From assembly GCA_023846275.1 (NCBI GenBank), contig JAIUJO010000233.1:373501-437500 (forward strand): 64,000 nucleotides of DNA, written 5' to 3'. The DNA comes from Vanilla planifolia. Taxonomy: Eukaryota; Streptophyta; Magnoliopsida; Asparagales; Orchidaceae. Within the stretch, counting starts at the first letter, position 1. Each line of letters starts with the position of its first letter. This document shows positions 48,301 through 59,562 of this stretch, piece by piece. Position numbers and translations under genes: made by a program. The notes under the pieces were generated by a model, which saw only the letters and a list, made by a program, of their open reading frames with translations, did not search any database and was not told the origin of the DNA.

Positions 48301-51300
48301 TATCAATAAGAACTTGTTTGGAATTACAACAAATTACATAATTAAGTAAATATAAACTATAGTAAGTTATAATTTTAATATTAATTAAATATATAATAAA
48401 CACAAAATGAGATAAATTGGAGAAATTTAACATAATAAAAAAAACTAAACAATTGGAACATGCGAGCAGAATTATAATTTCATAGTAATTAGTCTAATGA
48501 AATAGAAGAAATTTGAAGAATTTTATAAATTATGTGGAAAAGTTGTATTCCAAGATTCTAAGGAGAATGACTATAGAAAATTCAATCACGAAATTAGCTT
48601 TAAATCAAAATGACTAGTAAAATATGCTAAAATCTTAGAAAATAAAAAATTTCAAAAAAATACAAATGAACATTTAATTGGACATATCTCGTCATGGCTA
48701 ATATAATGATATTTTTTCCGCTAAAACAAAACTCATTCAAAATTATAGAGGATTACAAAATTGAGTAACAATAAAAATAATACATGAGAGGGAGTTGAGG
48801 TCACATGTGATGGATATATCACTTCATTGTTATATGAGCAATTGAAATTGTAATATCTAAAAAATTAGATAAATTATAAGGAAAAGTTATGTTCCAATGT
48901 ACTAAGAAGATCGAGTGCAATATCCTCAATCCTTAAGTGAAAAAAGAATCAAGATGTCTTGAAAAACATGTTCAAATTTTAGAAAATAAAAACATTTAAG
49001 ATATAAAGATAAATATTTAATCGGACATAACTCATTAACACTTATCCAACGATGTTTGCTTTATCTTAATTATAGTTCGTTTGGAATTAGTACAAATTAC
49101 TCATGAAATAAGATTAAATAATAAAAAATTGTATTTAAAAGATTAATAAATACATAATAGCATTAAAATGAGGTAAATTTAAATATTGTAGTTTATCAAA
49201 AAAAAGTAATGTGTAGGTCATATGAGTGGAGAATTAGACTTTCATTGTAATATAAATTAATTGAAGTAAAACATTTTACAAAAATGTGAAAATTTTTTAT
49301 TAGAAAGTTACATTTTAGGATATTAAAGAGGTCAAATGTAATATCTTTAACCACCAAAATAAGGATGAATAAAAAATTTCAACTAAAACTTGACAAAATC
49401 ATTAAAAATAAAATACCTTTAAATAACAAAATGAATATTTAATTTGATAGAGCTCATCGAGACAAGTCCAACAATTTATGTTTCTTCTTGATCATATGTC
49501 CTTTGCAATTATATATATTTACAATATTTAGTAGGCATAAATAATAATAAAATAATTAATTACTCTAATATTAAGTTATAATTTGAGGATGAAAAGATAA
49601 AAACTAATGTAATGTAATATAACTAAAGCAAACCAATGTAAATGTCACATAAGAAAAGAGTTTTATTTTGAAGTAAAATAACAAAATTAAATGAAAACAT
49701 TTAAAGTTTTAATAAATTGAATGAGAAATTTTCTTTCTAAGACACCGAGGAGAACGAGTTTAATATTCATGATCACCTAATTGTGAAAGAATCAAGTTGT
49801 CTTATAAAATATGCCAATTATTATAAGATAAAATAAATTAATAAAAATCAACCTTTCAATTTATAGAGCTACTTAACACAAGGCAAATGAATTTTATTTC
49901 TACATTAGTCCTATTTTGAAATTAATGCAAATTTCCCAAATAGATAGGCATAAATAGTAATAAATTATTATTCCAAATACTATCAAAAAACTTACAAATC
50001 AAAGTGTTTATCAAAGCATGTAAAAACCTTTGAATAGAAAAATTTTACAAAAAAATGCGTATTAGTTTGGATAGACCTTATCAATGCTATTATAACAACA
50101 CTTGCTTCATCTTAATCAGATTTCAATTAGAGTTACTATCAATTAGCATAGCTGTTAATATTAAATAACAATATATTACTATTTTAATGTCAATGAAACA
50201 TATGTCAAAGCTAAAATAGGATAACAACATAATATAACCAAATCAAATTCAAGGTCACAATAGAGGAGAATTAGAATTTAATTGCAAGAGTAATATAATG
50301 AAACCAAGTTGAATTATTTTAGAAAATCAGATTAATGTGATAGGAAACTTTAATTTCATGATCTAAAGGAGATCTTGCATAAAATAATCAGTTATGACGT
50401 CATGTATAAATAAAAAAATCTTATATAGTATGCCAAATTAGTCAATAGAAATAATAAAAAATAATACAAATGTGTAATTAATTTGATAAAGCTCACCGAG
50501 ATGACTCCAATGAGCTTTGTTTCATCTTGATTAGAACATATGTGGAATTAAAATGAATTGTCTAACTAAAAAACAATAATTGGTAAAGAAATATTATTTA
50601 AATTTTCAATAAATATATAACAAAGAAAAATAAAGATTAATTAATGCAAAGTAATATATGAAATAAATCTAGTGAATTAGTCACATAAGAGGGGAATAAA
50701 GATTAATTATAATATAAAAAAATAAAAAGCAAACAATTTTAACAATTGAGATAAATTATTAGTGGAACAAAGATGTACGAGTGTGATATCTTTGATCGAC
50801 AAGTAATGTTCAAATCCAAAAGTCTCACAAGGCAAAGAAAAGCTATAGAAAATAAAATATCTATAAAAATATAAATATATATTTTATTTGGTAGAGCTTA
50901 GCAAGTTAGAACAAGAAATTTGTTCAATCTTGATCAAATGTCGTTTGTAAGATCTAGTAATTACTAAAATGAAATATGCATAAATGATAATAGAATATTA
51001 TTTTAATTTTGACTAAATATATATTAAAATTTAAAATGAGAAAAAAAATATAAAAAGCTTATGATGATGTAAGGGACACATGAGAAGATATTCTAAATAA
51101 TATAATAATATAACCAAATGAAGGCAAAACTTTTGAAGAAATGAGAGAAATTTCAAAGAAAATTTGCATTTGAAGACACTAACAAGATAAGGTGCAATAA
51201 CCTCAATCATCAAGTTAGCTATGAATCATAATGTCTCATAGAATGTATCAACAGCCTAAAAAAATATTTAAATATTTATAAATGAAAATTAATTCGATAG

Positions 51301-53205
51301 AGCTTATCAAGGGAGGAAAACAACATTTGCTTCTTCTCGGGCAAATTTCATTTGGAAGTACTACTATAATTAGTGCAAATAAGTTTGAATAATATTAAAT
51401 AATTATTTTAATATTAAGATAATATCTATTAAAACTAAAATGACTTAAATTGAAGAAATTATTTATGAAAAAATAAAATAATTTAAATTTCATGAAAGAG
51501 AAGATTTATAAATAGATAGCAATATAACTAAATCAAGCAAAACAATTGATAAAATGAGATAAATTACATTAAAAAATTACATTCAAAGCACCAAGCGGAT
51601 TTATTTTGACATCCACTATATCATAAAAAAAGATATAAAATGAAATTATTCATAAAACATAAAATAAGTTTAGAAAACAAAAGATTTAAATTTTATAAAT
51701 AAATGTTTAATTTGATTAAAGTCATTGAGATGAGTCCAATGACTTTTTTATGTTGATTAAAACTCTTTTGAAGTTTCTATGAGTAAAATTTTAAAAAGCA
51801 CGAATAATAATAAATTGTCATCTAAATGTTCTATAAATATACAATAATAAAAAAAATAAAGTAAATTATAGCAATCTAATATAACTAAATCAAAATGACG
51901 TATTGGTTATAGAGACCAGACTTAGAGTTTAAAATTAATATATCTAATTCAAAGTAAAACATATGAAGAAATGAGATACAATGGATAAAAAACTTGCATT
52001 CTATGATACCAAGGAGATTGATTGTAACAAACTAAATAATCAAATTAGTTAAAATTAAGGTCTCTTAAGGCATGCCAAAATTATAAAATAAAAAATATTT
52101 GAAACTATAAAATAAATATTTAATCTGATAATGTTTATGGGGGTGAGTTCGGTGACATATGTTTCAATATAATTGGAAGATCATTCAAATTACGACAAAC
52201 TAAAAAAATAAATATGCATAAATACTAAGAAAATTAATGTTTTAATATTTAGTAAACATACTCAAGTAAAAATGAGATAAATTAAATCATTTAGTGTAAC
52301 AAAATTAGAATAATATGAAGATTATACAATTAGAGAAAATTACATTCTATATATGAAAGAGATTTAGTGCAACATCCTAGATCATTAAATACGGTAAAGT
52401 TGAAGTGTCTTTTAAAAAATGTTAAAATCGAAGAAAACTAAATCTTTTAAATATCAAAATAAATTTTTTGATAGATTGAGCTTCCCTCGCTAAGTCTAAC
52501 GATTTTTGTTAAATCTTGATTAGACGTCAATTTGAATTACAATAAATTGCAATATTGACAAAACATAAATAATAGAAAATTATTAATTCGATATTGAGTA
52601 TTTCAATTCAAAACAAAAATGAGATAAACAAAGGCAATGTAATATAATCAAATATAATAATGTAAAAGTCACATAATAGATGAATCATAATTTCATAGTA
52701 ACATCATCAAATGAAATAAAAAATTTGAAAAAAAGAGATACCTTTCATGGGAAAGTTGCATTATGTGAAACTAAGTTGATCAATTGAAATAGCAAAGTTC
52801 GTTAAATTAGTAGCAATCGAGATTCCTCATAAAATTTATTAAAACACTAGAAAATGAATTATTTAAAAATATAAAAATATAAATTTTTATTTTAATATTT
52901 AATAAATAAGTACTCAATTTTAAATGAAATATGTTAAAATAATATAAAATGACTAATTGAAAGTGATGCAAACGTCACACGAATGAAGTTTTAGAGTTAC
53001 CTAATATTATAACCAAATTAAAGCAAAACTATTGAAGAAATGAGATAAATCTTACAACAAATTTGTATTTCAAGATTTTAAGGAGCTTAATTCTCTAATC
53101 ACATACGAATTGAAATAACTCATAAAATATACCATAAATTATAGAAAATAAAGTATTTTATTTTCTAAAAATAATATCTAATTTGATAGAGCTCATGACG
53201 ATGAG

Positions 53206-53547
53206 TCCAAGAATGCAACATTCTTTTACAATTCATATAGAATAATCAAACTTTTTTAGTTTTTTTTTATATTATAACAAAAGCCTTAATCTGCTCTATT
53301 TTTTTTACATTGGTCTCATTTATGTAATTAAAAAAGTATTTTATATAATTGTTTAATATTTTGACATATTTTATGTGATATTTTTTATCATACCTTATGT
53401 GATTATTGAGGATGTTATGCTTGATCTCATTTTTATATTAGAATATAGTTTTAACATGCAAATATTTTTAATTTTCTTAATTTTTGGGTTTAATTTCCTT
53501 AAATTACTATGTACATCTAGTGTCCATTCAGATGTCATTTACATGTG
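53206..53547 (-). repeat. Inverted sat1 fragment
   Basis: Read on the minus strand, this interval carries sat1 boxes in normal order. Next to the LINE are GTAAATGACATCTG and ACATAGTAATTTAAGG. Then come ATGAGATCAAGC with ATAACATCCTC, AATAATCACATAAGGTATGA, and AATATCACATAAAATATG. After an internal deletion, AATTGTAAAAGAATG and TTGCATTCTTGG end at the junction. Everything to the left of 53206 and to the right of 57656 is sat1 in plus orientation. It is the only reversed sat1 piece noticed in the window. Confidence 0.8.
53209..53225. repeat. Perfect 7-bp hairpin at the sat1 polarity switch
   Basis: AAGAATG (53209-53215) and CATTCTT (53219-53225) are exact reverse complements separated by CAA. 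The forward array ends immediately to the left, just after a dyad-1 box (CTCATGACGATGAG). The inverted sat1 begins here. A short palindrome at an orientation switch is what fold-back repair of a broken end leaves. Confidence 0.8.
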
Positions 53548-53557
53548 TTTTTTTTTT
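53548..53557 (-). other. LINE-B poly(A) tail
   Basis: Ten T residues on the plus strand correspond to A10 at the 3' end of the minus-strand LINE, directly adjoining inverted sat1. An oligo(A) tail is the signature of target-primed reverse transcription of L1-type elements. Confidence 0.75.
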
Positions 53558-53699
53558 AAACTATGATATAAAATCATATCAAAGGTGGCAATAGCCATAA
53601 AGGAGACCAAAAGTAGGATCCTCAAGGGGGATCAAACATGAAATCAGACAGCATGAGTTTGAGTAGGGGCTTGGGATGGAATCCATAGGATCCCACACA

Positions 53700-54108
53700 A
53701 ACACATGGAGGCATGCAGCACGAGCAACCCAGTCAGCAAGTCCGTTCCCATCTCTGTGAATATGGGAGAACCAGACTGCCTCTAGACCCCTGGCATACTT
53801 AAGGGTGTCCGCAAAAAAACAATCCTTAGGAGGGGTGATATCATCTCACGAACCACCTGGAGCGCCGTCATCGAGTGAGACTGAATTTCCACAGCCTTGT
53901 GAAGGGGAAGGGAACCCCTAAGCATGTTAAGGGCTATAAGCATAGCTTGGACCTCCAACATATCAGCGGCCTGGGAGAAAACCCTCTTGTCGACCACCAA
54001 TAGCGGCCTTCTCATGTAATATATAACAACCATGCCAAGACTGGCAATGGACTCACCAACCGCAGCATCGCAATTAACTTTTATCCATCCTATTGTGGGG
54101 GAAGCCAA
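53700..54108 (-). pseudogene. LINE-B RNase H domain
   Basis: From 54108, the minus strand reads GWIKVNCDAAVGE (first catalytic aspartate), LGMVVIYYMRRPLL (the usual G.VIRD..G..L core, mutated), LEVQAMLIALNML (glutamate helix) and VEIQSHSMTALQVV. In the last, the expected DS motif is HS, so a catalytic aspartate is lost. A frameshift near 53790 separates the last part, which in another frame gives WFSHIHRDGNGLADWVARAA, the conserved H...RD.N..AD..A end. The order matches plant LINE ORF2 proteins with a C-terminal RVT_3-type RNase H. Inactive in this copy. Confidence 0.88.
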
Positions 54109-54419
54109 CCATGCATTACAAGCAAGTCCGAAGAGTTACAAGGATTCTCGTTGGACAGGGATGATTAGAAGAGATGCCGACTGAATGCGGTGTTCACCTT
54201 GATCTTGATCGTCCGAAGCAACGAGCACGACAACGGCATCGAGTTATTGTGTCTAATCGCGTTCCTCCTCGCCCAAATTTAATACATGGTGGTGGCTAAC
54301 GTGGCAGTATGCCTCGCACCATCAAAACCGCGCACTACCGGTGAACCCACAGACCGGAGAAGCCGGTAGGTGAATAGCGACCCAGCACCCGCACCCGTGG
54401 ACAGCCCTAGAGCAGTCAA

Positions 54420-54650
54420 AGCACCACGCACCAGGCGGTCAACCTAGAGATCCTAAGCACACGAGCAGTCTCAGAACACGTGTTGCAAGGATTCCTCTAC
54501 TACGCAGCCCAATTGGCAGTTGCTATTCTGGATTAAGTCCCTACAGGCTAGCCACGTTGCCGTATGAAGGAACTCGCTGGCGACCCAGCACAAGAACATG
54601 CTTACCCTGGGCATCGCTTTGTTCTTCCAAATGCTCATCATCTCATCAGC
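54420..54650 (-). pseudogene. LINE-B zinc-finger-like C-terminal region
   Basis: In the minus-strand frame through about 54600-54440, FLCWVASEFLHTATWL is followed by NCQLGCVVEESLQHVF, a stop, and DCSCA. This matches the C..C....E...H.F..C pattern of the zf-RVT region that sits between RT and RNase H in plant LINEs. Frames shift on both sides and the segment between here and the RNase H is only partly readable. Confidence 0.72.
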
Positions 54651-54821
54651 GTGACACCGACCACAACGCCTGACGGTAGCATCAGCACTTCAAACCATAT
54701 GTGTGTAAATTCGACCACTATCGACCATCGTCATCTCGGTGTGCAGGTGGAGGAGAGCATCCTGAGCAGATGTCAGAGCTATCAGAAGGTGTAGAATTCT
54801 GTCAATGACCTCCTTGCCTGC

Positions 54822-55543
54822 CTAATTACGAATGAAGTCCACGTCCCAGTCCCCAACAGTCGTGATACAATCAGCAACACTTGCCGGCCAGTGGGTGTGC
54901 ATGTTGACCAAGGTCAGCCAGCAGTAGAGTGGAATGACACCCAGCCAGTTGTCCTCCACGAAACGCACCATCCGCCCATCGCCGATGCACCAGACGAAGA
55001 TCGATATTACCATATTGCCGTTAGTACCATTTTGCACACAGAAGAGGCATTCTGGGGAGCTTTCATGATTTGATTACTCAGTGTATATTTCCGCCTGATA
55101 ATGTCAAACCAGAGGCTCGCTTCACGACTGAGAATGCGCTTGTAGTTGCTCTTTTGGAGCACACGTTGCCAGATGCGAAAGTCCCAATGACCAAGCCCAC
55201 CAATGGCCTTCGGCAAGGTGATGCAGTCCCATGGCGCGTAATGCACCATATTCGTGCAGCTCGTCTCGCACCAGAGGAACCTTCTAATACACCTCTCCAT
55301 GTCATCAAGAACCCCAGCAGGCACCGAACAATGCCTCAAGACATGGTTGGAAATAGCATTGAGAACAGAGGAGGCCAAGGAGGCTCTACGTTCAAGCGAC
55401 AGTAGATGGATACGCGAATTGACCACCACGACATCTATTCTTTGGACAAGAAAGTTGATGTCAGCCCTGTTCAGGCTCCTCGCAACGATGGGGACACAAA
55501 GGTATGTAAGCGTCCGGCCTTGTTCCATGCGGAGTTTCCTCAA
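54822..55543 (-). pseudogene. LINE-B post-RT (thumb and C-terminal) region
   Basis: The 178-residue stretch from 55543 contains NFLVQRIDVV, SLERRASLASSVLNAI (the L..R..LI.SVL.A. block), CIRRFLWCETSCTNMVHYAPWDCI (R.FLW......H.V.W) and LPKAIGGLGHWDFRIWQ.VLQK (P...GGLG.....N.ALL.K). A second frame from 55037 continues with CIGDGRMVRFVEDNWLG (W.IG.G..I.FW.D.WLG). A frameshift near 55030 divides the two. Both match the conserved tail of plant LINE ORF2. Confidence 0.88.
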
Positions 55544-55689
55544 AATAATCTAGGCTTTCTCCCTGTTGAACTTCGTGCTGAAGTAAACCTTGGATTTCAT
55601 AAGATTGGCGCACAACCCAGTAGCCTCCCCGAAAGCCCACATGATACTGCATACAGCACGCGCGACCTCACAAGTGGCGGGAGCAAACA

Positions 55690-56328
55690 ACAGCACATCG
55701 TCCACTAACAGAAGGTGCAAAATCCATCACGAGTGTTACCAGGCCTGAAACCAAGCAGCTTCATTGTCTCATAGTCCCTCACCAATCTCGGAAGGTATTC
55801 CGTAGCCATAATGTTGAGGTAGGGCGAGAGTGGACAACCCTGCCGGAGTCCCCGCTGTGCCACCACCAACGAGAGGCAAGAGCCATTGAGAAGGACATCA
55901 AATGTCAGACGGGTAATGCACGCAGCAATCAATTCACACAAGACGATGGAAAATCCCATGACCATCATCTCGAGTAGGAAGTCCGAACGTGCGCTGTCGT
56001 AGGCCTGCTCTATATCTACCTTCACAGCCATAAGGCCCAAAACAACAGTGCAGGTGTGCATCTTTGAAACCATCTCTTGTGTGATATAGATGTTATCAAA
56101 TATGCTCAGCCAGGGGATAAATGCAGCTTGCTCGCACGAGATGATGCTTGGCATCAACTGTTTCAGCATCCCGACCAGAATGATTGCCGCCACCTTGTAG
56201 ATGGTGTTGCAGAGGTTGATTGGCCAATAGTGCTCTAGCCTACACGCCCCCTGTTTCTTCGGGATAAGGACAAAGAGCATGTCCTTCCAGTCCTCCGGCA
56301 GCCTCCATTCCTCAAAGAAGGCCTGCAC
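55690..56328 (-). pseudogene. LINE-B reverse transcriptase domain
   Basis: The 207-residue stretch from 56328 shows RT blocks in order. FVLIPKK is followed by YWPINLCNTIYKVAA (conserved RPISL.N..YK with R changed to W). Then come IISCEQAAFI, AVKVDIEQAYDSA (motif A with its aspartate), MVMGFS and RGLRQGCPLSPYL (motif B). The frame ends at a stop just before the catalytic motif, which is present in another frame as LLVDDVLLFAPA with the two aspartates at 55697-55702. The usual phenylalanine- or tyrosine-alanine before DD is leucine-valine here. One frameshift near 55735 therefore splits the palm domain. Confidence 0.92.
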
Positions 56329-56972
56329 CGTGCTAATGACGTCGCTGCGCGTGATGGCCCAATAGCCCTACAGGAACACCGTGATACCGTTGATGCTCGG
56401 GGCTCTGTTCCTCCTGATTCTTCACATGGTCGTGATAATTTCGCTTTCAGTGACCATGCAGGCAAGATTGGATGCCACATCACCGCCGACGATGCCAGAT
56501 AGCAAGGAAATCTTCGACAAGGACACCTGGTCCCCACACCGCCATTTCCCTTCAAAGTAAGCCAAGAGAACCCGTCTAATGTTGTTGGGAGAGTCCGCCA
56601 CCTTGTCATCTTCATCCCTTAGCTAAGTAATCCGATTTGTCTGAGCACGAGTTGTGGCTGCATTATGGAAGAACCTGGTGTTGCTATCTCCAAGATGCAC
56701 CTAATGTACTTTAGCACGCTGCCACCACCAATGTTCCTAATGCACACAGCCACGATGGAAGGCCATGACCATTTGTCCAAGCAGTGTGTGATCCTCCTCA
56801 GTAAGTCCCTCCCAAAGACTCCCTTGTCTGAAGTTCGTCAATACCTCTTTCCAGCTCCTGTTCCTGTCAACAAGGTTCCCCACCCCCTCCCGGCTCCATC
56901 TCCATAGCGCCATCAACGAGCGCTTGAACTAGGTCATAATTGCCTCAACACGATTTCCCCCCGCTGTCTTTG
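56329..56972 (-). pseudogene. LINE-B linker between endonuclease and RT
   Basis: Readable in shifting frames on the minus strand. HLGDSNTRFFHNAATTRAQTNRIT matches the L.GD.NT.FFH..A..R...N.I block of plant LINEs. After a stop come RDEDDKVADSPNNIRRVLLAYFEGKW and a segment ending SINGITVFL (usual P..DG....F) with further stops. The open frame at 56235-56615 runs through here in the wrong phase and does not match LINE protein. Confidence 0.75.
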
Positions 56973-57655
56973 TCATGCATGGTTCACCACCCGGAACGAT
57001 TGTGGAAAGTCTAACCACATGCTTTCGAAGTGTGGCCTGCCAGTATTCGGCCAAGGATTCCTGCCACCCAGGTCAACCAGCAACGAGCGATGATCTGACC
57101 CGAGCCCACAGAGATGGTGCACAGAGCATTTAGGGAAGGCCAGCATCCTCGCAGAGTTCATGAGGACTCGGTCTAAACGCTCCAAGGTTCATGCGCCATC
57201 CTGCTTCCCATTGCACCATGTAAAACGATTGCTGGAGAAGCCCAAGTCAGCAAGCTGGAGCTCCTGCATAAAGTCAGCAAGTTCTTGCTCACCCCTGCCA
57301 TAAATGAATCTCCACCCACCCCGTTTCTCCTCCTGAGCCATTACAAGGTTTAGGTCCCTAGCGACAATGAGAGGGTCATCCCTACTGGATGAGTGTCGGA
57401 TGGCGTCCCAGATCTCCCAGTGCTTATGGTGGTCTTTAAGACCATAAACAATTAAACAATTGAGTATACATTCAAAGCGAGGTCTAACCGTGCACACTAC
57501 AACATGTGTTGAGGCCGCCGTGATCGTGATATCAATCGAATTTTTCCATAAAAGAACGATGCCAGCCGACATGCTCTCAGAAGGGTGAGTAGCAAAGTCC
57601 CAGTCCTTCCCAACGAGCCAGTTCGCATCCTCCCATTTTGGGAGAGATTCTATCG
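56973..57655 (-). pseudogene. LINE-B endonuclease domain (N-terminally truncated)
   Basis: The domain reads SAGIVLLWKN (G.GLA.LW), CLIVYGLKDHHKHWEIWDAI (Y..P....R...W..L), and DPLIVARDLNLVMAQEEKRGG. In the last, the metal-binding GDFN motif reads RDLN. LGFSSNRFTWCN (G..FTW.N) follows. After one in-frame TGA (about 57189-57191) the same frame continues with LERLDRVLMNS (ERLDR motif), GLGSDHRSLLV (catalytic SDH) and FESMWLDFP. Sequence upstream in this frame (EDANWLVGKDWDFATHPSES) lies at the 5' truncation, so the first catalytic part of the enzyme is missing. Inactive. Confidence 0.9.
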
Positions 57656-59472
57656 AACCGCATTTTAAATTTTGGAGTTATCAAAGTAAATAACATACAA
57701 AATAATAACTTATTATTCTAATATTAATTAAATATATATTAATATTGAAACGATATGAATTGAAGCAACATAATATAAACAAATTGTTGTGATGTTAATG
57801 TCACAAGATGTGAGAGTTTAAGTGACAAGGTATTATAACAAAATCAAAGCAAAGAATTTGAAGAGATGAGATAAATTGCATCAAAAAATTGTAATTCAAG
57901 ATATTAAGGACATTGAATGCAGCATTCTTGATTATCAATATAACTACAAAATCAAACTATTCAAAGCATTCTAATCCTGTAGATAACAAATATTTAACTA
58001 ATTTGATAAAGCTCATTGAGACAAGTCTGATGATGTTTCTTTCAACTTAATCAAAAATTATTTTGAATTACTATGAACAATAAATATAAATAATAATAAT
58101 CTTTTTAATATTATATAAATAATTGTTAATGTTGAAAAGATATAAATTCAAGCAAAGTAATATATGTAAATCAAATCGACATAAAAGACACATGATAAGA
58201 CATTTAAAATTTCACTTTTATACAAGAAAATCAAAGGAAAACGTTTGAAAAATGACATAAATTGTAAGAAAATGCCACATTTTAAGATAGTGATTAGATG
58301 ATGTGTAACATCTTCAATCACCAAATAAGGTATGAATCACAATGTTTTGTGAGATAAACAAAGAAATAAATATTTTTCTAAAATAAATAGAATACTAAGA
58401 TGGATAGAGCTAATCATGGTGAGTTCAACAACACTTGTTTGGTGTTGAGTAGAGCACATTTGCATTTATTATGAATTTCCAAATTAAAAAAATAATAGAT
58501 AATAATAAATTTTATTTTAATAAGAAAACAGTTATTAAAACCAAAATGGTATAAAATGAAGCAATAGAATATAACCAAATCAATCTTATGTAATATTCAT
58601 ATGTGAGTTCAATTACAGTTACAAAGTTATATAACAAAGTAATAGAAAAATTTTGATGAAGTGATATAAATAGTTTAGCAAAATTGTATTCCAAAATATT
58701 AAAGAGAAAGAGTGTAATATCATACTTTATCAAATTAGATATGAATTGAAATTTATCGTAAAAAATATTCCTAAAAAATAAATATTTAGAATCATAAAAA
58801 TATATCATTTATTAGATAGAACTTGTTGAGATGAATTCAATGATGTTTCTTTTGTCTTAAGAGACATTGTTTGATAAAATATAATATAACAAAATAAAAA
58901 AAAAGTTAAAAAAATGTGACAAATTTTATGTGTGTTACATTCCAAGAAACTCTGATGATTGTGCAAAATCCTATATCATTTTATCAGAAATGAATCAAAA
59001 TATCTCATAAAACATGCAAAAACACGATTATATAATATATTTAAAAAATAAAAGCTAATACTTAATTAGATATAGCTTGTCAAAAAAATTGTCAACGTCA
59101 TTTCCGTATAGATTAAAAGTTTCTTAATAATTTATATGATTTATAAAAGTAAATAAGTAAAAGTAATAATAAATTATAATTTTATTATTTATTAAATACA
59201 TGATGAAGATAAAATGTGATAAATTGAGACGATGAATTATAGTAACTTTAATGCTATGTAGTGGTCACACAAGTTGATAAATTTAGATACGTAGTAGTAT
59301 AACAAAATCAAATTAAAACTTCTGAAGAAATAACAAAAAATATATATGAAAGCTGCATTCTAAAGTAACAAAAAGTTAGAGTGCAATATCCTTGATCATA
59401 AAATTTGATAACAGTCTAAATAATTAATAGTATAAGCAAAAATAATAGAAAATAAGATATTTAAAATTATTA

Positions 59473-59475
<3 letters not shown>

Positions 59476-59558
<83 letters not shown>
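59476..59558. repeat. (AT)n microsatellite, 83 bp
   Basis: Longest AT run of the window. It lies in the sat1 segment after AAATAAGATATTTAAAATTATT, the same monomer position as the run at 40321. Pure AT runs of this length extrude as cruciforms and are prone to assembly error. Confidence 0.97.

Positions 59559-59562
<4 letters not shown>

Larger units (their letters stand above)
28235..53205 (+). repeat. Sat1 satellite array, block B (about 61 monomers)
   Basis: The same satellite and orientation as block A resumes here, entering at the CATCAAATTAGG/CTCATAAAGCATGC part of the monomer. That is the phase at which block A stopped. A clear example monomer is 44953-45370. Divergence is as high as in block A. 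Two (AT)n microsatellites sit in A+T-rich parts of monomers. Several monomers are partly deleted (for example near 39000 and 39620). No gene was seen in these 25 kb; short minus-strand frames are composition effects. Confidence 0.88.
53548..57656 (-). mobile_element. LINE-B: 5'-truncated plant LINE with poly(A) end
   Basis: A minus-strand non-LTR retrotransposon of about 4.1 kb. From its truncated 5' end (57656) to its 3' end (53548) it carries part of an APE-type endonuclease, a linker, the reverse transcriptase, the thumb/C-terminal region, a zinc-finger-like region, RNase H, a short 3' UTR and an A10 tail (T10 on the plus strand at 53548-53557). ORF1 and the start of the endonuclease are missing, as expected from incomplete reverse transcription. 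It has much higher G+C and CpG than its surroundings and far fewer lesions than LINE-A, so it is younger. Frameshifts and stops still disable it. The flanks show no convincing target-site duplication. Plus-strand frames inside it (such as 54564-54794 and 55070-55405) are antisense shadows. Confidence 0.92.

Noticed and set aside
54564..55708. Plus-strand open frames across LINE-B (54564-54794, 55070-55405, 55254-55553, 55406-55708)
   Set aside because: They are antisense to clearly recognised LINE ORF2 domains on the minus strand and have no matches of their own.
56235..56615. 126-codon arginine-rich minus-strand frame
   Set aside because: It overlaps the LINE-B linker and RT in a different phase; the LINE protein is matched by the other frames.
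53530..57680. Target-site duplication of LINE-B
   Set aside because: The flanks (CATTTACATGTG at left, CATTTTAAATTTT at right) share only about five bases, and the left flank is inverted sat1, so a true duplication cannot be claimed.
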